A stretch of 64,000 nt of DNA. Origin: Streptomyces xinghaiensis S187 (lineage in GTDB: Bacteria; Actinomycetota; Actinomycetes; Streptomycetales; Streptomycetaceae). Below, piece after piece: positions 34,546 through 42,427 of this stretch. The notes beneath the pieces were generated by a model that worked only from the letters and a program-made list of their open reading frames with translations, was not told the origin of the DNA and did not search any database. Each line of letters starts with the position of its first letter. Position 1 is the stretch's first letter. A program made the translations under genes and the position numbers. The stretch covers positions 2,604,001-2,668,000 of the forward strand of contig NZ_CP023202.1 of the NCBI RefSeq assembly GCF_000220705.2. The letters are read 5' to 3'.

Positions 34546-35160
34546 TCACCGCACGAAGCGGTACTTCAGGTGGGTGGCGAGGGGCGTGTGGACCACCCCG
34601 AGGGGCTCCAGGTCCCGCCGCCCGCTGCCCAGTCCTTCGAAGAGCCGCAGGCCGTCCCCGAGGAGCACGGGCACCACATGCAGGTGCAGTTCGTCGATGA
34701 GCCCCTCCCGGAGGTACTGCCGTACCGTGCTCGCGCCGCCCGCGATGTCGACGTTCCTGTCCCCGGCGGCGGCCCTCGCCCGGTCGAGGGCGCTGTGAAT
34801 GCCGTCCGTGACGAAGGTGAAGGTGGTGCCGCCCTCCTTGACCAGGGCCGGGCGGGGGCGGTGGGTGAGCACGAAGACCGGGGCGCGGAACGGCGGGTTG
34901 TCGCCCCAGAACTCCTCGCCCGTGTCGTACATCATCCGGCCCATGACCACGGCCCCGGTGGCCTCGAACCACTCGCGCATCAGCTCGGAGTCGCGGTTCT
35001 CCTCCCCGCCGGTCATGCCCTGGCGCTCCCGCCAGCTCGCCAGGTTGTGGATCCACTCGAACAGTGGCTCGCCGCCGTCGCCGCCCGGGTTGTCGAGGGT
35101 GACGTCGGTGCCGGCCATGAAGCCGTCCAGGGAGACGGCCAGATCCGCGGTTACGGTCAC
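34546..35160 (-). CDS. Dihydrofolate reductase family protein (RibD C-terminal type)
   Basis: 204 residues. RibD-C/DHFR-like NADPH-binding fold: A-V-S-L-D-G-F-M-A-G at the start, V-M-G-R-M-M-Y-D near 73, F-V-L-T-H, and G-G-A-S-T-V-R-Q-Y with L-I-D-E-L-H-L-H-V-V-P-V-L-L-G-D-G near the end. These stand-alone proteins are predicted reductases of unknown substrate and are very common in Streptomyces. It is read in the same direction as the LPMO gene but separated by a strong hairpin. Confidence 0.88.
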   Translation of the reverse strand: MTVTADLAVSLDGFMAGTDVTLDNPGGDGGEPLFEWIHNLASWRERQGMTGGEENRDSELMREWFEATGAVVMGRMMYDTGEEFWGDNPPFRAPVFVLTHRPRPALVKEGGTTFTFVTDGIHSALDRARAAAGDRNVDIAGGASTVRQYLREGLIDELHLHVVPVLLGDGLRLFEGLGSGRRDLEPLGVVHTPLATHLKYRFVR

Positions 35161-35303
35161 GATGGGGGCTCCTGAAGTCGTGGAACGTCATGCCTTCACC
35201 CATGCGTCGATCGGGAAGCGGCACATTCGACATCCTCCCGACACGCGACTGTCCCCGCCTGCCAGAGGCCGACAAGAACCGGCGGGAACCGGCGGGAACC
35301 GGC

Positions 35304-35341
35304 GGGGCCCCGCCGGACGGTGCTGCGTCCGGCGGGGCCCC
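35304..35341 (-). terminator. Terminator downstream of the LPMO gene
   Basis: Perfect 16-bp stem (35304-35319 with 35326-35341) and a 6-nt loop, just after the LPMO stop. Next to it (35281-35310) a 10-bp unit GGCGGGAACC is repeated in tandem. Confidence 0.8.
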
Positions 35342-35359
35342 TGGTTCGGCGGACCGGTG

Positions 35360-36028
35360 TCAGCGGAAGTTCACGTCACTGCAGATGTAGTACGACTGGT
35401 CGGCGTGCGAGGCCTGCCAGATCGTGTAGACGACGTGGTGGCCGCTGCGGCCCGAGGTGCGGATGTCGACCGGCATGGTCCCGCTGGGCGCGATCCTGCC
35501 GGTTTCCGCCACCAGTTCGAGATCGCCCCAGCCCAGCCGCTGCGTGGCCGGGTCGAAGCCCTGCTTGGTGACGTAGACCCGGATGTAGTCCGCGCCGTGG
35601 TGGGCCTGGTCCGTGAGCGTCACCGTGAAGGCGGCGCCGACGTCCGTGGTTTTCCACGGCCCGGGTGTGTCCATCGAGGCGTAGCGGCCGTCCCCGGTCA
35701 GGCCGGCGCTGCACAGCTGCCCGTCCGGGATGGCCGCCCGGTGGTTGCCGCCCACGTTCTCCCGGTACAGCCCGTTCCAGTTCCACATCGCGTTGGTGTC
35801 GTCCTGCCACGCCTGCCAGCACATGGGGTCCTGCTGGGCCATGGCCGGGTTCTGGAAGTCGCTGCCCCAGCGTTCCCAGCAGCCGTAGTTGCGGGACGCC
35901 GGGTCGGTGACCGAGCCGTGGGCGACGGCGGTGCCCGACCAGGGGATCAGGCAGAGCAGTGCCGCGGACAGCAGGGTGAGGACGCGGAGCGGCCACGAGG
36001 ACGGCCCGCCGCGTTGATGCCAATGCAT
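35360..36028 (-). CDS. Secreted AA10 lytic polysaccharide monooxygenase
   Basis: 222 residues. A 36-residue signal peptide ends A-V-A before His37, which becomes the N-terminal copper ligand (H-G-S-V-T-D-P-A-S-R). The second copper His is probably H144 in Q-A-H-H-G-A-D-Y-I-R-V-Y. Family cysteines and N-Y-G-C-W-E-R-W are present; there is no carbohydrate-binding module. AA10 enzymes oxidatively cleave chitin or cellulose outside the cell; the CebR box 37 bp upstream argues for cellulose. It is a single-domain form. Confidence 0.93.
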   Translation of the reverse strand: MHWHQRGGPSSWPLRVLTLLSAALLCLIPWSGTAVAHGSVTDPASRNYGCWERWGSDFQNPAMAQQDPMCWQAWQDDTNAMWNWNGLYRENVGGNHRAAIPDGQLCSAGLTGDGRYASMDTPGPWKTTDVGAAFTVTLTDQAHHGADYIRVYVTKQGFDPATQRLGWGDLELVAETGRIAPSGTMPVDIRTSGRSGHHVVYTIWQASHADQSYYICSDVNFR

Positions 36029-36064
36029 GGGAGATCTCCGCCTTCCGGCTGTGGGCTTCGGAAA

Positions 36065-36078
36065 TGGGAGCGCTCCCA
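36065..36078. promoter_or_regulatory. CebR-type operator upstream of the LPMO gene
   Basis: TGGGAGCGCTCCCA, a perfect 14-bp palindrome and the established consensus for the cellobiose/cellotriose-responsive LacI-type repressor CebR in Streptomyces. It lies 37 bp before the LPMO start codon, so LPMO expression should be induced by cello-oligosaccharides. Confidence 0.9.
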
Positions 36079-36222
36079 CAACTACCCCTCTGTATGAACC
36101 CCGAAACACTTCACCCGGGAACTGCGAGGCACCAGCCGGCGCCGGGAACCCCGCACTCCCCATCCGTCACAGAGTCGCACCGCTGGGGGGCGTCAGAACG
36201 GCGGGTGGGCCATGCTGGTGTG

Positions 36223-36510
36223 ATGACTCAGGTGCGCGCCGAGATTCTGGTGAATGGCACGTGGCTTCCGGTGTATTCCATCCACTCCGCTCCCCACCTG
36301 GAACACGAGCCCACCGTTCTCGAACCCGTTTCGGCCGACGAGACCATGGTCGATCTCGTTCTCCGGCCCCGGCTGGAGAAATGCCTGCAATGGCAGCGGC
36401 CGGTCTGGGTGACCTGTACGGACGGCACCACGGTCTTCTACGCGGCCGGCGCGGCGGGGCCTTTCCGTATCGCGCCCGTCCGCCCCGGCCCCGACACCGG
36501 CTGGCGATGA
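36223..36510 (+). CDS. Small hypothetical protein
   Basis: 95 residues from ATG 36223. Codon third positions are mostly G/C and the composition is protein-like (V-N-G-T-W-L-P-V-Y-S, W-V-T-C-T-D-G-T-T-V-F-Y-A), but I recognise no family. No signal peptide or membrane helix. It lies alone between the LPMO promoter and a 285-bp gap in which I see nothing else. Confidence 0.45.
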   Translation: MTQVRAEILVNGTWLPVYSIHSAPHLEHEPTVLEPVSADETMVDLVLRPRLEKCLQWQRPVWVTCTDGTTVFYAAGAAGPFRIAPVRPGPDTGWR

Positions 36511-36795
36511 CACACACCGCCGGCTCCGCCCCGGCGCTCCCGTCCGCCGGGGCCGCCGCACCGCGCCGCCGGCCGCCCCGGCGCCCGTCCCGCGGGGCCG
36601 CGGAGCCCGCCCCGTACCGTCCGCTCCGCCGTCGCGGGGCGGACGCCCGTACTCCGTCTGCCGCGGTCCGCGGTGCGAAGGCCGAAACGTCTTCCTAGAT
36701 TCTCAGCCATAGCGATTCCGGCATCGCGCCCCAGCGCGTCCGGACCGCTTTCGCCACCGGCCGGCGCACGAGCCGGCCGTCTCAAAGTCTCGGCA

Positions 36796-37794
36796 ATGGG
36801 AAAATCCATGCAGCGATGCGCAGCGTTCCTGTCCCGTCGAATGTCCAGCTTCGCCATCACGCTGGCGGTCGCCCTCGCGGCCGCGGTCGTTCCGTCCTCC
36901 TTCGGCACCGCCCGGGCCGAGGAGAGTACGGGCCCGAAGAGATTCGATGTCGGTGTGCTGGTGATCACCGCCTTCGATGTCGAGACCCGCCCCTGGCTGG
37001 AGCGCGAGCACCTGCCGCTCCGGATCGACGTGCCGGGGGCGCACCGCCCCCTCCACTGCGACCGGCGGGGGCTGTGTGTCGTCGAGACGGGCCAGGGGAA
37101 GACGCGTGTCGCCACCAGCATGACGGCCATCCTGAGCAGCCCCCGTCTCGACTTCCGCGACACCTACTTCCTGAGTGCCGGGATTGCCGGGACACCGCCG
37201 GACGGCGGAACCCTCGGGTTCGCCGCCTGGGCCCGCTGGGTCGTCGACTGGGACCTCGGGCATCACGTCCTCCCGAAGAGCGCGCCGGACATCCCCCACG
37301 GCTACCTCCCCGTCGACACCGGCACCAACGCGTTCCGGCTCAACGACGAACTGGTCCACCAGGCCTACGAACTGACAAAGAACGTCGAACTGGCCGACAG
37401 CCGGGAGGCCGCTGAGCTGCGCCGCCGGTACCCCGGCCAGGCCGGCCGGCGGCCGTACGTCGACATCTGCGACACCATCGCGGGCGACGACTACTGGGCG
37501 GGGCGGAGACTGTCCGAGACGGCCCAGTACATCACCGACATCTGGACGCACGGACGCGGCGAGTACTGCACCACCCAGAGCACCGACACGGCCGTGGCGG
37601 AACCCCTCGCCGTGTACGGCCACCTCGACCGCTACCTCAGCCTCCGCACGGCCAGCAACTTCGACCAGCCGTACCCGGGCCAGACCATCCGTGAACTGCT
37701 GACGGCGCCCTGGCAGGGCATCGCGGTCGAGAACGCGTACCGCGTGGGGTCCGCCATGGCGGACGAGCTCCTCGTCCGGCCCTCGGGCCGCTGA
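36796..37794 (+). CDS. Exported purine nucleoside permease (NUP) family protein
   Basis: 332 residues from ATG 36796; ATG 36808 is equally possible. An N-terminal signal peptide (S-F-A-I-T-L-A-V-A-L-A-A-A-V, cleavage likely after A-R-A) precedes a phosphorylase-like fold: V-G-V-L-V-I-T-A-F-D-V-E, F-L-S-A-G-I-A-G-T-P, H-G-Y-L-P-V-D-T, C-T-T-Q-S-T-D-T, and V-E-N-A-Y-R-V-G-S. This is the NUP family, first described as a fungal nucleoside permease; the fold and the secretion signal suggest an extracellular nucleosidase or nucleoside-binding role here. No transport helices are present. Confidence 0.85.
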   Translation: MGKSMQRCAAFLSRRMSSFAITLAVALAAAVVPSSFGTARAEESTGPKRFDVGVLVITAFDVETRPWLEREHLPLRIDVPGAHRPLHCDRRGLCVVETGQGKTRVATSMTAILSSPRLDFRDTYFLSAGIAGTPPDGGTLGFAAWARWVVDWDLGHHVLPKSAPDIPHGYLPVDTGTNAFRLNDELVHQAYELTKNVELADSREAAELRRRYPGQAGRRPYVDICDTIAGDDYWAGRRLSETAQYITDIWTHGRGEYCTTQSTDTAVAEPLAVYGHLDRYLSLRTASNFDQPYPGQTIRELLTAPWQGIAVENAYRVGSAMADELLVRPSGR

Positions 37795-37862
37795 CCCGCC
37801 GCCCGCCCACCCCCGCGGGAGACCCGCGGCGGAAAGGGCGCGCGGAGCTCCCGTCCCGCCGC

Positions 37863-37898
37863 GGGGAGCCGGAAGGCAGGCCGTCCTTCCGGTTCCCC
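37863..37898. terminator. Terminator between NUP gene and roadblock genes
   Basis: 14-bp stem with one G-T wobble (37863-37876 with 37885-37898) and an 8-nt loop in the convergent gap. It should serve both the plus-strand NUP gene and the minus-strand roadblock cluster. Confidence 0.75.
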
Positions 37899-37970
37899 AC
37901 GGGAACGGGTGTGCGGATCGTCCGGCGGTGCGTCCGCACCCCGGCCGGGTCCGGCCCACCCGACAGCGGG

Positions 37971-38345
37971 TCAGACCTCCAGGCCCGCCTCGATCTGCTT
38001 GAGCTGGTGGCGGGCCATCGCCAGGTTGGCGCGGCCGCGGTCCAGGGCCAGGTAGAGGAAGAGACCGCTCTTGCCGCGGCCCTTCATCAGCCGGATCAGG
38101 TGGTACTGGCTGCCCAGCGTGATGAGGATGTCCTCGATCTCGTCCTTCAGCCCCAGGTGCTCCATGGTGCGCACCTTGGCCCGCACCACGTCGGTGTTGC
38201 CCGCCGCTGCGACGCCCAGATCGAGGTCCTTGCCGCCGCCGAGGGTTCCGAGCGCCATGCCGCTGTTGAAGTCGACGAGCGCGACGCCGACGGCGCCCTC
38301 GATCGACGTCATCGTCTCCTTGAGGGCGGTTTCCGTGTTGCTCAT
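37971..38345 (-). CDS. Roadblock/LC7 domain protein (third in cluster)
   Basis: 124 residues from ATG 38345 with GAAGGAA upstream. Roadblock fold: T-S-I-E-G-A-V-G-V-A-L-V-D-F-N-S-G-M-A-L-G, then I-L-I-T-L-G-S-Q-Y-H-L-I-R-L and L-F-L-Y-L-A-L-D. In bacteria these proteins act as regulators (MglB-like) of small Ras-type GTPases. It is separated from the next roadblock gene by 264 bp, so may have its own promoter. Confidence 0.85.
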   Translation of the reverse strand: MSNTETALKETMTSIEGAVGVALVDFNSGMALGTLGGGKDLDLGVAAAGNTDVVRAKVRTMEHLGLKDEIEDILITLGSQYHLIRLMKGRGKSGLFLYLALDRGRANLAMARHQLKQIEAGLEV

Positions 38346-38609
38346 ATCCGTTCCTTCTTCCTTTCCCTGTTGGGTTCTGTTCTGTGGGGGTCTTTCCGCC
38401 GGGGCGGACGGACCGGGTGGACGGGCGGAACCGCACGCCCTCGCGTCCGTACGCCCCCGCCTCCGTGCACCCGCACGCCGCCGGACGAGGCACACTCCGT
38501 ACCGGGACGGCGCCCGTACGCGCACCCCGCGGGCCCGTACTCCGGCCACCCGTACTCCGGCACCCGTGACCGGGCTGGCAGAGCCGGGCAGCCCGCCCGG
38601 GCCCGCTGT

Positions 38610-39005
38610 TCAGCCGCCCTGCTCCGGCCGTTCGAGTGCGCCGTCGACCATCTGCCCGATGCGCGCCCCGGACCGCCGCGCCTCCAGATGGAGCCGGCCC
38701 ACGTTGGTGCGCGGCCCGGCCAGGACGGTGACGACGGTCGCCGTTCCGGCCGCGTAGGTCGCGACATAGCCCCGGTCGCCCCGGGCCAGCAGTTCGCGGA
38801 AGCTCCCGCGGCCGGTGGCGTCCGTCAGCCGCAGGGCGACCCCGAGGGCGGCCGCGGTCAGTGCGGCGACTCCCTCGGCGCCCTCCCCCGCGCCGTCCTG
38901 GGCCAGGACGAGTCCGTCGGCGCTGGCCGCCAGGGCCCCGGTCACCCCGGGCACGCGGGCTCGCAACCGGCCCAGTTCCTCCAGGATTTCGGGTTCCGCT
39001 TTCAT
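38610..39005 (-). CDS. Roadblock/LC7 domain protein (second in cluster)
   Basis: 131 residues from ATG 39005, preceded by GAGGAGG. L-G-R-L-R-A-R-V-P-G-V-T-G-A-L-A-A-S-A-D-G-L-V-L-A at the start and V-L-A-G-P-R-T-N-V-G-R-L at the end resemble the roadblock proteins of Streptomyces conservons. It follows the DUF4388-like gene by 79 bp and is probably in its operon. Confidence 0.85.
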   Translation of the reverse strand: MKAEPEILEELGRLRARVPGVTGALAASADGLVLAQDGAGEGAEGVAALTAAALGVALRLTDATGRGSFRELLARGDRGYVATYAAGTATVVTVLAGPRTNVGRLHLEARRSGARIGQMVDGALERPEQGG

Positions 39006-39084
39006 CAGCTGCCTCCTCTCGGCGCGCTGTCGGAGTGCTCGCCTCATGACACCGCTGAGGGGGCCTCATGGGCGGACGGGGAAT

Positions 39085-39864
39085 TCACATGGCCTCCAGT
39101 GCGGCACGGAGCCGGCGCAGCAGTTCGACGTCCGGGTCGTCGGAGATGTCCGCGACCCAAGCGGGCAGGGCGGGCGGGGGCGGCGCTTCCCCCGGGCGGG
39201 GCGTCTCGATGTGCCCCGCCGCCGCGAGCCTCCGTATGTCCAGCAGGGCGTGGAAGGCCGGGCGTCCCAGCAGCCGGGCGATCTCCGCGGCGGTGCGCAC
39301 CCCGTCCGCGAGGTCCAGTACGGCCCGCTGCCTGCGGGTGACCGCCGGCGCCCGGATCGGGGCGCGCCGCACCACGGGGGCGGTGTCGACCTGCGGATGC
39401 GGCCACACCGCCTCCAGCAGCGCCCTGCGCCGCCGGGTCTCCCGTTCGACGGCCTCGACGCGCACCGGCCGTACGGGGCCGAGCCAGTGCGCGGCGCCGT
39501 GGCGGAAGCGGACCGGGCCGCGGCCCGGGGCCAGCGCGAAGTAGGCCGCGTCGAACAGCGCGCCGAGATGGCAGATCTCCAGTTCGCCGCCGGCCAGCCG
39601 CCCGCTCTCCACCAGGAAGCGGCCGACCTCCCGGCGGGCACCGGCCTGCGCGATCGCCTCCCGCCAGCCCTCGGCGGGCAGACTCCCGCCGGCGGCCAGC
39701 AGGATGTCCAGGCCGGGGGCCGCCGGGCTCTCCGCGTGCACGATCCGCCCGTCGACCAGGTAGAGCGTGCCGGACTCCCCGAACAGCGCCCCGGTTGCCC
39801 GCCGTGCGGCCATGCGGACCAGGAGCGGCGAGAGCGCCGGCCGTACCGCCGTTCCCGTCCTCAT
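39085..39864 (-). CDS. DUF4388-like protein with C-terminal winged helix
   Basis: 259 residues, start in ATGA overlapping the stop of the upstream roadblock gene. The N-terminal ~110 residues have the DUF4388 look (L-S-P-L-L-V-R-M-A-A-R-R-A-T-G-A-L, L-Y-L-V-D-G-R-I-V-H-A-E). The C-terminal part has a winged-helix-like pattern (R-Q-R-A-V-L-D-L-A-D-G-V-R-T-A-A-E-I-A-R-L-L). Such proteins accompany roadblock and MglA-type GTPase modules. It may be a DNA-binding or scaffold output of the cluster; the role is inferred from context. Confidence 0.7.
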   Translation of the reverse strand: MRTGTAVRPALSPLLVRMAARRATGALFGESGTLYLVDGRIVHAESPAAPGLDILLAAGGSLPAEGWREAIAQAGARREVGRFLVESGRLAGGELEICHLGALFDAAYFALAPGRGPVRFRHGAAHWLGPVRPVRVEAVERETRRRRALLEAVWPHPQVDTAPVVRRAPIRAPAVTRRQRAVLDLADGVRTAAEIARLLGRPAFHALLDIRRLAAAGHIETPRPGEAPPPPALPAWVADISDDPDVELLRRLRAALEAM

Positions 39865-40349
39865 ATCAGCGCCAGCCGTTCGACCAGATCGCGCAGCCGC
39901 AGCCGGGCCAGGGCCAGGTTTCCGTCGTCCCGGCCGAGCCACAGGTAGACGAAGACGCTGCTGTCCAGGGTGTTCTCGACGAAGCGCAGCAGGTGGTAGC
40001 CGGTGCGGGTGGTGAGCAGAACGTCCTCCACGGGGACATCCGCGTCCCTTCCGCCGGGCACCCGGGCCGAGGGCTCCGCGAGGACCGGCTGTTCTCCGCC
40101 GCCCCTGTGCTCCGGGGCGGCCCCCTCCCGTGCGCTGCCGGCCCCGTTCTCCTCGGCCGAGCCGAACGCGGTGTGCTCGGCGGCCAGCCGGGCGATCTCG
40201 GCCAGCTCGGCCGCGGTGACCTCGTGGTCGCCGTTGGGGGCGTCTCCCGCCGTGCCCAGGGCGAGCCCGCTCGTCCACTCGATCACGGCGGCACCCCGCG
40301 CGCCGGGCAGCACCATGGCTTCCATCAGGCACTCATCGATTCCGGACAC
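39861..40349 (-). CDS. Roadblock/LC7 domain protein (first in cluster), with long loop insertion
   Basis: 162 residues from ATG 40349. Start S-G-I-D-E-C-L-M-E-A-M, G-A-A-V-I-E-W-T-S-G-L-A-L-G, and end V-F-V-Y-L-W-L-G-R-D-D-G-N-L-A-L-A match roadblock. Between them a disordered acidic stretch of about 40 residues (S-A-E-E-N-G-A-G-S-A-R) interrupts the fold, which is unusual for this ~120-residue family. Translationally coupled to the DUF4388-like gene. Confidence 0.8.
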   Translation of the reverse strand: MSGIDECLMEAMVLPGARGAAVIEWTSGLALGTAGDAPNGDHEVTAAELAEIARLAAEHTAFGSAEENGAGSAREGAAPEHRGGGEQPVLAEPSARVPGGRDADVPVEDVLLTTRTGYHLLRFVENTLDSSVFVYLWLGRDDGNLALARLRLRDLVERLALI

Positions 40350-40824
40350 GCCGGTGTCCTCCCCATCCCAAGCGTGCTGAGGCGGGCGTCACCCCGCTCC
40401 AGTGACCAGGAGGTTACGCAACGTGCCCCACTCGCACGGGAATTCGGGCATTCTCCTGCGGCATATCCGGGCGGTCGCATAGGGTGACGGCGCCCTCGCT
40501 GCGTGTCCGTTCGCGATGCGCGCGGGCGGCGCCTGCCGCCGCGGCATCCCCCCAGGCCGGACGGGCGTCGGCCGGCCCGGCGGAGGAGTCCGGCGGATGG
40601 CGGACGGCCGAACCGTCCTGTCCCGAGGCGCTGTGCGGGGCCCTCCGCGCCCCGGCCCGTCACGCCACCGCACCGCCGCGCCGCCGCGCCCGCAGCCCCG
40701 CAAGGTGTCGCGCACCGTGGACGGCCGCGAACAGCGGGTATACGGAAAGCGAAGAAAGTGGAGCCGGAGCCCGTGACTGTGTTAGCCCTTGTCCACGAGA
40801 TCCGGCCGAAGGAAGCGGTGCAGC
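40350..40824. other. Gene-free stretch upstream of the roadblock cluster
   Basis: 475 bp. The first ~100 bp include an AT-richer segment (40410-40460) that probably holds the roadblock promoter. The rest shows open frames on both strands but none with a convincing start or family. Confidence 0.4.
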
Positions 40825-40923
40825 GTGAGCGGTACGTCGATGGTCGTCCTGGGGATCGGCTTCTGTATTGCCCTTTTCCTCCTGTTCGCGGCCCCGAAGC
40901 GCGACGGAAGGCGGGACTCCTGA
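40825..40923 (+). CDS. Tiny single-helix membrane protein
   Basis: 32 residues from GTG 40825, with GGAAG about nine bases upstream: M-S-G-T-S-M-V-V, a hydrophobic helix (V-L-G-I-G-F-C-I-A-L-F-L-L-F-A-A), then a basic tail P-K-R-D-G-R-R. The positive-inside pattern and clean stop suggest a real small membrane protein. No family known. Confidence 0.4.
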   Translation: MSGTSMVVLGIGFCIALFLLFAAPKRDGRRDS

Positions 40924-41055
40924 GAGAGCCCGCCACGGGCCCGGGGCGGCGCCGCGCACGCACCCGGCCCCGGCCTCCGTACGCCACCGCGCGGCCACCG
41001 GACCCCGGGCAACGGTGTCGGCGTCGGTGTCAGTGCCCGGATCTACGCTCCGGGC

Positions 41056-41295
41056 ATGGACTCACAGGACCCGCAGCACATCGGAGCCCTCTTCGGCGCG
41101 ATGATCCTCGGCGTGGAGCTTTCCGAGGAGCCCGCCCCGGCGGACTCTCCCCTCGGCCGCGCGCAGGCGATCCTCGCCGAGCACGGACCGGACGCCCTCA
41201 CGGACGAGGTCTTCACCGCGCTGCGTGACGGCCACCCGCTGCCCGCCGGCGCGATACCGGCGGACGGACGGAAGGGCGGAACCCCGCCGCGCTGA
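41056..41295 (+). CDS. Small hypothetical protein
   Basis: 79 residues from ATG 41056, reading D-P-Q-H-I-G-A-L-F-G-A-M-I-L-G-V-E-L, then R-A-Q-A-I-L-A-E-H-G-P-D-A-L-T-D-E-V-F. Amphipathic helices and good codon bias make it credible; no family recognised, no membrane segment. Confidence 0.5.
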   Translation: MDSQDPQHIGALFGAMILGVELSEEPAPADSPLGRAQAILAEHGPDALTDEVFTALRDGHPLPAGAIPADGRKGGTPPR

Positions 41296-41542
41296 TCACT
41301 CCGTACGAGTATGGGGCAGACGCGGTACGGACACCCGGGGGCGGCCGGCGGCTACGCCCTCGGGCTTCTCCCCGGAGGCGGCCGTTCCGGCGCCTCGGCC
41401 GGTCCGCCCGGCCCGTCCTCCGCAGAGCCCCCGCGGCCGCCCCCGGGTGGGCCGCTCTCCTCATGCCCCGGCTCCGCGCCAGTCGCCGTGCGGTGACCGG
41501 CGTACGGAGCGGCGCCGCGGCCGGCCGCCGCCCGGAAAGGGA

Positions 41543-41581
41543 CGGAGGCGCCACGGCCTGTGGGGGACCGTGGCGCCTCCG
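41543..41581. terminator. Hairpin in the 41.3-42.0 kb gap
   Basis: Perfect 14-bp stem (41543-41556 with 41568-41581), 11-nt loop. It lies about 250 bp after the small hypothetical gene and 134 bp before the orphan CebR box. Confidence 0.7.
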
Positions 41582-41714
41582 CGTCTTCTCACCGGCCGGG
41601 CCGGAACTCCGTTCCCGGGCCGCGGAGTTCCGGCCGGCCATCCGTCCGGCCGTGGGTCCGCGCGGCCGGGGCCGGCGCAAAGGGCTCGCATCGAACTCTG
41701 TGGAGGCGAAAGCG

Positions 41715-41728
41715 TGGGAGCGCTCCCA
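41715..41728. promoter_or_regulatory. Orphan CebR-type operator
   Basis: Second perfect TGGGAGCGCTCCCA in the window. The nearest gene reading away from it on the plus strand begins at 43167; the DUF1330 gene on the minus strand ends at 41991, facing it. No cellulase, transporter or glucosidase gene is adjacent. Confidence 0.8.
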
Positions 41729-41990
41729 CCGTAGGGGCGGCCACCCCGGAACGCCAGACTCCTCGGCCAGTTGTTACACGGGAGGCATCCGCGCGTCGCG
41801 GGGCCCGTGGTGGGCGCCGCCGGGCGCCCGCGGTCCCCCACGGCACGGCCCGGCGGGAACATCCGCCGGCGACACCCGGCAACACCCGGCAACACCGGCT
41901 CAACGGCCCCTGATCTCCCGGGCGTCCAGGAGCCGACGGGGCCCCCGTCGACTCCGGCGCGGGCGGAGGAGCCCGCCCGGCCGGACCCGC

Positions 41991-42329
41991 TCAGAGCGAA
42001 CGGCGCAGCACCTCGCCCTTCCGGGCCGGGTCGTAGTCCGGCCCGACCCCCTCGATCAGGAAGGCGTCGCCGTCGACGTGCCGGGTGCGCAGCGGCAGGA
42101 TCTCCTGGTAGGCGGGCGAGTTGTACCAGGCCCGGGCTTCGTCCTTCCCCGGGAACTCGATGACGACCAGCTCCGTCCCGCACTCGCCCTCCAGTGCCTC
42201 GACCGGCCCTCCGTGGACGAGGAACCGGCCGGAGTACGGATCGAGTGTGGCCTGGATCCGCTCCACGTAGTCGATGACGTCGGGGTGCGGACGGACGCTG
42301 GTGAAGTGGCCGATGGCGTAGGCGGGCAT
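41991..42329 (-). CDS. DUF1330 family protein
   Basis: 112 residues from ATG 42329 (GGAGAG upstream). Dimeric ferredoxin-like fold: G-H-F-T-S-V-R-P-H-P-D-V-I-D-Y-V, G-R-F-L-V-H-G-G-P-V-E-A-L-E-G, V-V-I-E-F-P-G-K-D-E-A-R-A-W-Y-N-S-P-A-Y. DUF1330 proteins are small, uncharacterised, mostly cytosolic. It follows the SnoaL-like gene by 98 bp on the same strand. Confidence 0.88.
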   Translation of the reverse strand: MPAYAIGHFTSVRPHPDVIDYVERIQATLDPYSGRFLVHGGPVEALEGECGTELVVIEFPGKDEARAWYNSPAYQEILPLRTRHVDGDAFLIEGVGPDYDPARKGEVLRRSL

Positions 42330-42427
42330 GGTCTCTCCTCGAAACGGCTGTCGCGGATCGCCGGCACGGACCGGCATGGGGCGGCAGGGCGGGCGGGGGA
42401 CCGAGCCGCACCGGTGGTGACGGGAAC

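Larger units (their letters stand above)
41296..41990. other. 695-bp gap with terminator and orphan CebR box
   Basis: No convincing gene on either strand. It holds a terminator-like hairpin (41543-41581), then a CebR operator (41715-41728), then ~260 bp of high-GC DNA with a ribosome-site-like CGGGAGG at ~41780 but no usable frame. The arrangement looks like the promoter of a cellulase-type gene whose coding part has been lost. Confidence 0.5.
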
